Assembly: GCA_964017235.1 (NCBI GenBank)
Contig: OZ024940.1
Location: forward strand, 26,727,615-26,791,614
Source of the DNA: Sabellastarte sp. h YS-2021
Taxonomy: Eukaryota > Annelida > Polychaeta > Sabellida > Sabellidae
Direction of reading: 5' to 3'
Length of the DNA: 64,000 nucleotides
Shown here: positions 59,131 to 64,000 of the stretch, one piece after another
How positions within the stretch are numbered: position 1 is the stretch's first letter
Layout of the letters: each line of letters begins with the position of its first letter
Notes under the pieces: generated by a model
The model's input: the letters and a program-made list of their open reading frames with translations, nothing else
Told to the model about the DNA's origin: nothing
The model's database searches: none
Made by a program: the position numbers and the translations under genes

Positions 59131-61004
59131 GAGATTCTACTGCACATTACTAATAGCAACTCAGTGTACATCTAGTTTACATTTTTGCATATTTACACAT
59201 TAGTCACGCTGTTATTGTTGTGGTGGTTCAGAGAAATTTGGAGGCCCCAAAACAAAACAAGATATACTTTCTAAAGTTTCTACAAATATCGGCTACACTT
59301 ATTGCACTGTTTTATAGTCACTTTATCAAACCACTTCCTGTTCGATTGCTGCTGACTGGAGGCTCTGTCATCCAAAACTCTGTCACTCCAAAAACAAATG
59401 CATTTAGACTTCTTTTAACCTCAGCAGAAGTTGTATCACAATGGACAACAGATACTTCTACTTTAGCAGAGAATTCCAGATGAAAGGGGTTTCTCAGTTT
59501 ATAAGCTAACAGGGTATTAAGACTTCAAGGTACCTGTTCAAGTAAATGGGATCACAGCTGGGGCATATGTGTAGTACACAAGGTGGGTTTTAACTATGGC
59601 CTGGACCTTGTCAAAGATGGTCTGGGTCCAGATGTGAATGCCATATCCAGTATTGTTTTTGTAAATTTTTTTATTACATATTGTTCACTGTTCATAGGGT
59701 TATATCTTCATAGAAGCTGGGGTCTATTTATGGCTAATGGGTCCTCCTGAAACTCGATCCAGATCTGAACTGAAAATGCAGAATTTTGGGGGGTATTTTT
59801 TTACTCAGCACTGACAAAGGGCAAGGGGTTATGCATTCTTTTAGGCACTGTTCTACTTATATACCGAGTCTATTCAGGACAATGCTCAGTTATAAACGGG
59901 GGGGGGGGGGTTCTAAATTACTGGCTATTGTTATACACCTGAAATAAGCCCTATCACATCCTTCTGCAAGCACTGAATTGACTCTTTATCCAGAGCCGGG
60001 CACTTCAAACCACAACCTTGCATGTATGGTTCCATTTGCACGATTTTTGGATCTCCACATGTTTGAATTTATGTCATTTTCCTTCTGAATCGATAAGCAG
60101 TGTCCATACACAATTGAACCCTCTTTTATCCAACCTTCTATTATGTGAAAATTGGATTTTTCACAAACTCATTTCCACTCTCACAAACTGTGTGTTTTCC
60201 GGTTTTCTTTTACACTAAAATAAAACTACATTGTACTTCCACTTAATGACTCTTTCATTTTCCGATCAAAATCTCACAACATGGCTGGATGACAGAGGTT
60301 CCAGTCTGTATCCAGGTGGGAATGGTGGACACTATACTCTGGTTTCCAGGGCATAGGCACAGAATGAACTTAACTGCGACTGTACACGAGTCGTCATTTA
60401 GAACTGATACGTCTTCTCTAGACACTTTTTGAAGTTAATAAACTTCATTCTCACCGAATGTAACATAAAAAATATGGTTCTACATTCACCGAGTATTCAA
60501 GAAACCAACAAATGCCCACTCCTTACTGCTCTGCACCAAAACAATTTGGACACAGTCCTAAATCAGTGCTTGTTTCAGGTGTAGCAACGTGAGTTTTTTT
60601 TAATTGAACTATGTATTGACACAAGCACAAGATATAAAGTTTAACATACTTTACCCACATAAACTAAAATTAGTTAACCTTTTACAAAGTGCTCTTTAAA
60701 GGGCGACAACATAATTTCTACTTGAAATCAGCGCCCAAACTTGGTACAAATCTCAGAATTTGCATATGGAAATTCCCGATATAATTTAATTCTATCTATT
60801 GTTTCTTTGGCTTCCACCGTCTTCACATTAGTTGTTATGGCCCATTCTCGGAAACATACAAACTCTGTCGATGATAATGCGCTATTGAATATATTTTTAT
60901 ATGTTCTGTTTTGTGCCAAGCTGAGGTGTATGCCACATTATGACGATGCAGCAGCACGGGTACTTCCATTTTAACTAGACCTATGCATCGGAGAACTGAT
61001 GCAA
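59131..61004. other. Intergenic
   Basis: Diverged monomer of the 105-bp repeat at 60110-60260 (-), a G run near 59900. Short frames on both strands at 60730-60970 have no support. Confidence 0.45.
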
Positions 61005-61865
61005 ATTTGTATCCACCAAAAAGACAACTCACCAAAGCCAGTGAACCATCGTTTCACCTTGAAGGAGGGCCCAAGGTCAAATATGAAAACATCAGAAGAT
61101 GCCCAGCCCATGACCTCCTATAAGTTGGTTTCATATTGCAAACCTCTAGTACCAATAATAAGCAAGTTATCAGCACTTTTAAGTTTGGCTATTGTCGTTT
61201 GACCTTAAAGGAGGGGCCCAAGGTCAAATCTGACCACATCAAAAGATTCCTAGTCCATGATTTCCTATAGGTTGGTTTATCATCCAAAACCTCTAGGACC
61301 AATAATAAGCGAGTTATAAGCACTTTTAAGTTTGGCTATCCTTGTTTGACCTTGAAGGAGGGGTCCAAGGTCAAATATGACCACACCAAAAGATTCCCAG
61401 CCCATGATTTCCTATAGGTTGGTTTACCATCCCAAAACTCTAGGACCAAAAATAAGATATAAGATATGAGCACTTTTCATGACTGACAAAGAAATGCCCG
61501 TGGCAGCCATCTTGTTTTTCAAAATGAAGCCAAAGATATTCCCAGTCAAGATTTTGTAATGAGGAACATACCCTGCGAATTTGAGATCTCTACCTATAAT
61601 ACCCTTTGCTCTAGAGGGCCAGCAAAAGTCCTTGTTGAAAGTCGAAAAACACCTGTGGCGGCCATCTTGTTTTTTCAAAATGAGGCCAAAAATATTCCCA
61701 GGCAAGATTTTATGGTTATGAATATATCCTGCAAATTTGAGAAGGCTAACTATAATATTTTTTTTCGTTAGAGCGGTAACGGTGAAATCTCTCTACACAC
61801 CACGGCGGCGGCATAATGAAGCGAAATCCATAGTATCCACCGGATGCTATCCGGTGGATACAAAT
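61005..61865 (+). mobile_element. 147-bp tandem-cored element with 13-bp TIRs
   Basis: ATTTGTATCCACC (61005-61017) is inverted at 61853-61865. About three 147-bp units (TTTGGCTAT at 61184 and 61331) precede a conserved 3' part with CGGCGGCGGCATAATGAAGC and the palindrome TATCCACCGGAT, GCT, ATCCGGTGGATA. The interior matches 16500-17210. Confidence 0.8.
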
Positions 61866-63499
61866 ACCAATACACACAAGCACTTCCCAGGTGGAAACAT
61901 GCATTAAGGCATCTTGTGGGTGCTTGCTGAACGAAATTACCTATCCATAGAACTCACTAATGAGTGGAAAGTTCCTTCTGAAAGCACCCAAATTCCCCCA
62001 AACTCCCCCCAAAACTACAGATCTATGCAGGCAGATCTACGGCAGGTTTTTTCGTTGTTTTCAGTTGTGTGCTCTAAATATATAATAAACAACAAAAAAC
62101 AATAGCAAGACTCAAGCATACCCTACACTCAGTTCCCATCTATCCCATTTTCCAACAATTATTTTTCTTCAGTCAATTTTACAGTTTGTTTGTCTGATGA
62201 ATACCCTCCTCCACACCCCCCCCCCCCCCCCCCCCACCCCCACCGCCTAGTACTAGCCTACTGTGACATTTCCTTACATTTAATACTGGTATATTATTTA
62301 AAGCATACAGCTATCCCCACTCCCCACTATTGTAGCAAAAAAAAAAAAAATCATTCCTGTAGCAAAATTCCATTTAATTTCAATTCTGGCATATTTTGTC
62401 TCAACCATGATAAACTAACCCAACTAGCTACTGAGCTGTTACAAATCATCCGTGTGACACTGTGTATTTAATCCTCTAAAGACCCCTTTTTCAGTCTTGG
62501 AGGGAAAATTTTGTACAATGCAAATTCAAATAATATATGAATCACCGCGTAACTTTTTCTGAAGCAGAGACAAAACCGTTGTGGATTGCATGCATGGAAA
62601 AGCGCATTAACTTTTGATGAATCTCCCTCAAAAAAACCTGAGTAGCTGCTTTCATTTTTTTCCCCCTTTGTAGTAAACAAGATTAACTGAAAGGCAACAA
62701 TGGCCACTCTCATAACGTGCTCTCCGCAGTTATCAGCAAAATACTGCCCATATAACTACTGAAAGGTAAGCAGGCAAAAAAACACCAACAAGGAGGGGGG
62801 GGGGGGGGGGGTGTGTGGCTTTTTGGGCTTCTGTTTTTGCAGTAATATATTTTTGTTCCCCCTTCATCTCAGCTATCAGATAAGGAAAATAGGATGAAAG
62901 GAAGAAACCAGGCAACTTACACAGGATAAAAGGGCACCCACCGAACACGGAACTTCTAGAGGTTGTACAACAATGGAAGGCCAACACAAGATCGCATAAA
63001 CATCTCCGAGTTCAGCAAGCTGCCACAGCGGCTTTTTTTTTCAAGACATCTCTGCAACATTTTTGCACAGTTTATTTTCCACATAATGTAATGGCCGCAG
63101 ACTTTACCAGTGCAAGTTTTTTATGGATGATCTTGTTATGAAGGATTCTGTACAAGATCACAGCCCACTCTAGTGAGAAAAAGTATATATCGGCTTTTCA
63201 AAAGGAAAAGAGAAAATTTTTCATCAGAGGAAAACTTTCTAATACCTTCGGATGTAACATGGGATTTTGAGGACTAGTTTCACACAGCACGATGGGGTGA
63301 GTACTTTCTGTTTATCTATGTTTGTGTTTTAAATAGAAGATTCCCTCTCATAATCTGATCTTTGGTGCTACTTCAATGAAAAGGTTTTTGTTCCTGGAAG
63401 GAAATCCTCTACAACTTTTGATTATGGCATATCTGGAAGCGTAGTGTTTTGTAATAACATTTATACTTGGCATAAAATCTAATTAAAGTAAAGGACTTC
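61866..63499. other. Intergenic
   Basis: C run at 62215-62236, G run at 62795-62812. No gene or element ends are visible. Confidence 0.45.
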
Positions 63500-63712
63500 A
63501 AGTGCTACTTGAGCCATCCTGACTGCACACGAAATTAACCCAAGCTTCCTAGTAATGGACATTCCCCTGAACGAAAGACATAGGCCCAGGGACGACCACT
63601 TATCAATGTCCCAGAGGTTCTTTAGCCTGCCACTGGGGATAGGACCCAATGACAGAGGACGGCCGTTTTAAGTGGTCATCCGAGCCACTATGTATCTACC
63701 TGTACCTGGTGT
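63500..63712 (-). mobile_element. Second-family SINE, head missing
   Basis: GCCTGCCACTGGGGATAGG and AAGTGGTCATCCGAGCCAC match 43358-43675; the A and B boxes are absent. Bases 63713-64000 show nothing. Confidence 0.75.
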
Positions 63713-64000
63713 TACTTATCCATGACTTAAATAACCCAACCGGCTGTTTAGGTATTGCAATCAACTGTGTGACCATGTCACTATTAAACCCTTGTATATT
63801 TACAGCATTGTTACAGCTTTGATATGTTATGAATACTATGTGTCAATTGTTACAATGTTTAGTATAGTATCACATTTCACTGGGAAAACTGAGTGGTTTT
63901 ATAATTATGTTCTTTGACCTCACCACTTTATGCTTTAGAGGATAGTTTGACTTTATTATAGAACCGTTGACAGAGGTCTGTTCATTCATTAAATGATCAA

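Noticed and set aside
60728..60974. Overlapping frames of 63 and 77 codons on both strands
   Set aside because: No homology recognised, no splice context, length near chance for this composition.

Overview
The window is animal nuclear DNA: AT-rich, mostly non-coding, with spliced exons (GT-AG introns), tRNA-derived SINEs and many small DNA transposons. The repeat types (tRNA SINEs ending in AAATAAATAAA, elements built around tandem-repeat cores, long poly-C/poly-G runs) and the gene family suggest a lophotrochozoan, most likely a mollusc such as a bivalve. That assignment is inference; no species marker is visible.

One gene can be supported, on the + strand at about 1.5-12.2 kb. Six coding exons (1552-3134, 3385-3823, 4365-5257, 5730-6339, 9865-10663, 11099-12186) join with matching phases (2, 0, 2, 0, 1). 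They give one 5412-nt reading frame, 1803 residues plus stop. The product is a TRIM-NHL protein: RING, B-box 1, B-box 2, coiled coil, six-bladed NHL propeller. It departs from the usual plan in two ways. The RING is split: its first six zinc ligands lie at residues 16-39 and its last Cys pair at 760/763, separated by about 720 low-complexity residues rich in tyrosine docking-like motifs. The chain also continues about 435 residues past the propeller, where TRIM-NHL proteins normally end. Intron 3 ends in an array of eight imitation 3' splice sites copied from the authentic exon-4 junction. Intron 4 carries a terminal-inverted-repeat element filled with about six 350-bp tandem units.

From 12.2 kb to the end I find no convincing gene. 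The region is a nested repeat landscape: at least three families of tRNA-headed SINE (many with perfect target-site duplications), 5S rRNA-derived repeats, two hAT-type MITEs with 8-bp duplications, a TA-flanked MITE with an empty-site comparison inside the window, foldback elements, and several minisatellites. One 75-bp satellite occurs at two loci in opposite orientation. Possible isolated exons at 17.94, 33.3 and 38.3 kb are weak.

The most notable items are the split-RING TRIM-NHL protein, the decoy splice-site array before its fourth coding exon, and the core sequence shared by two MITEs of different superfamilies.
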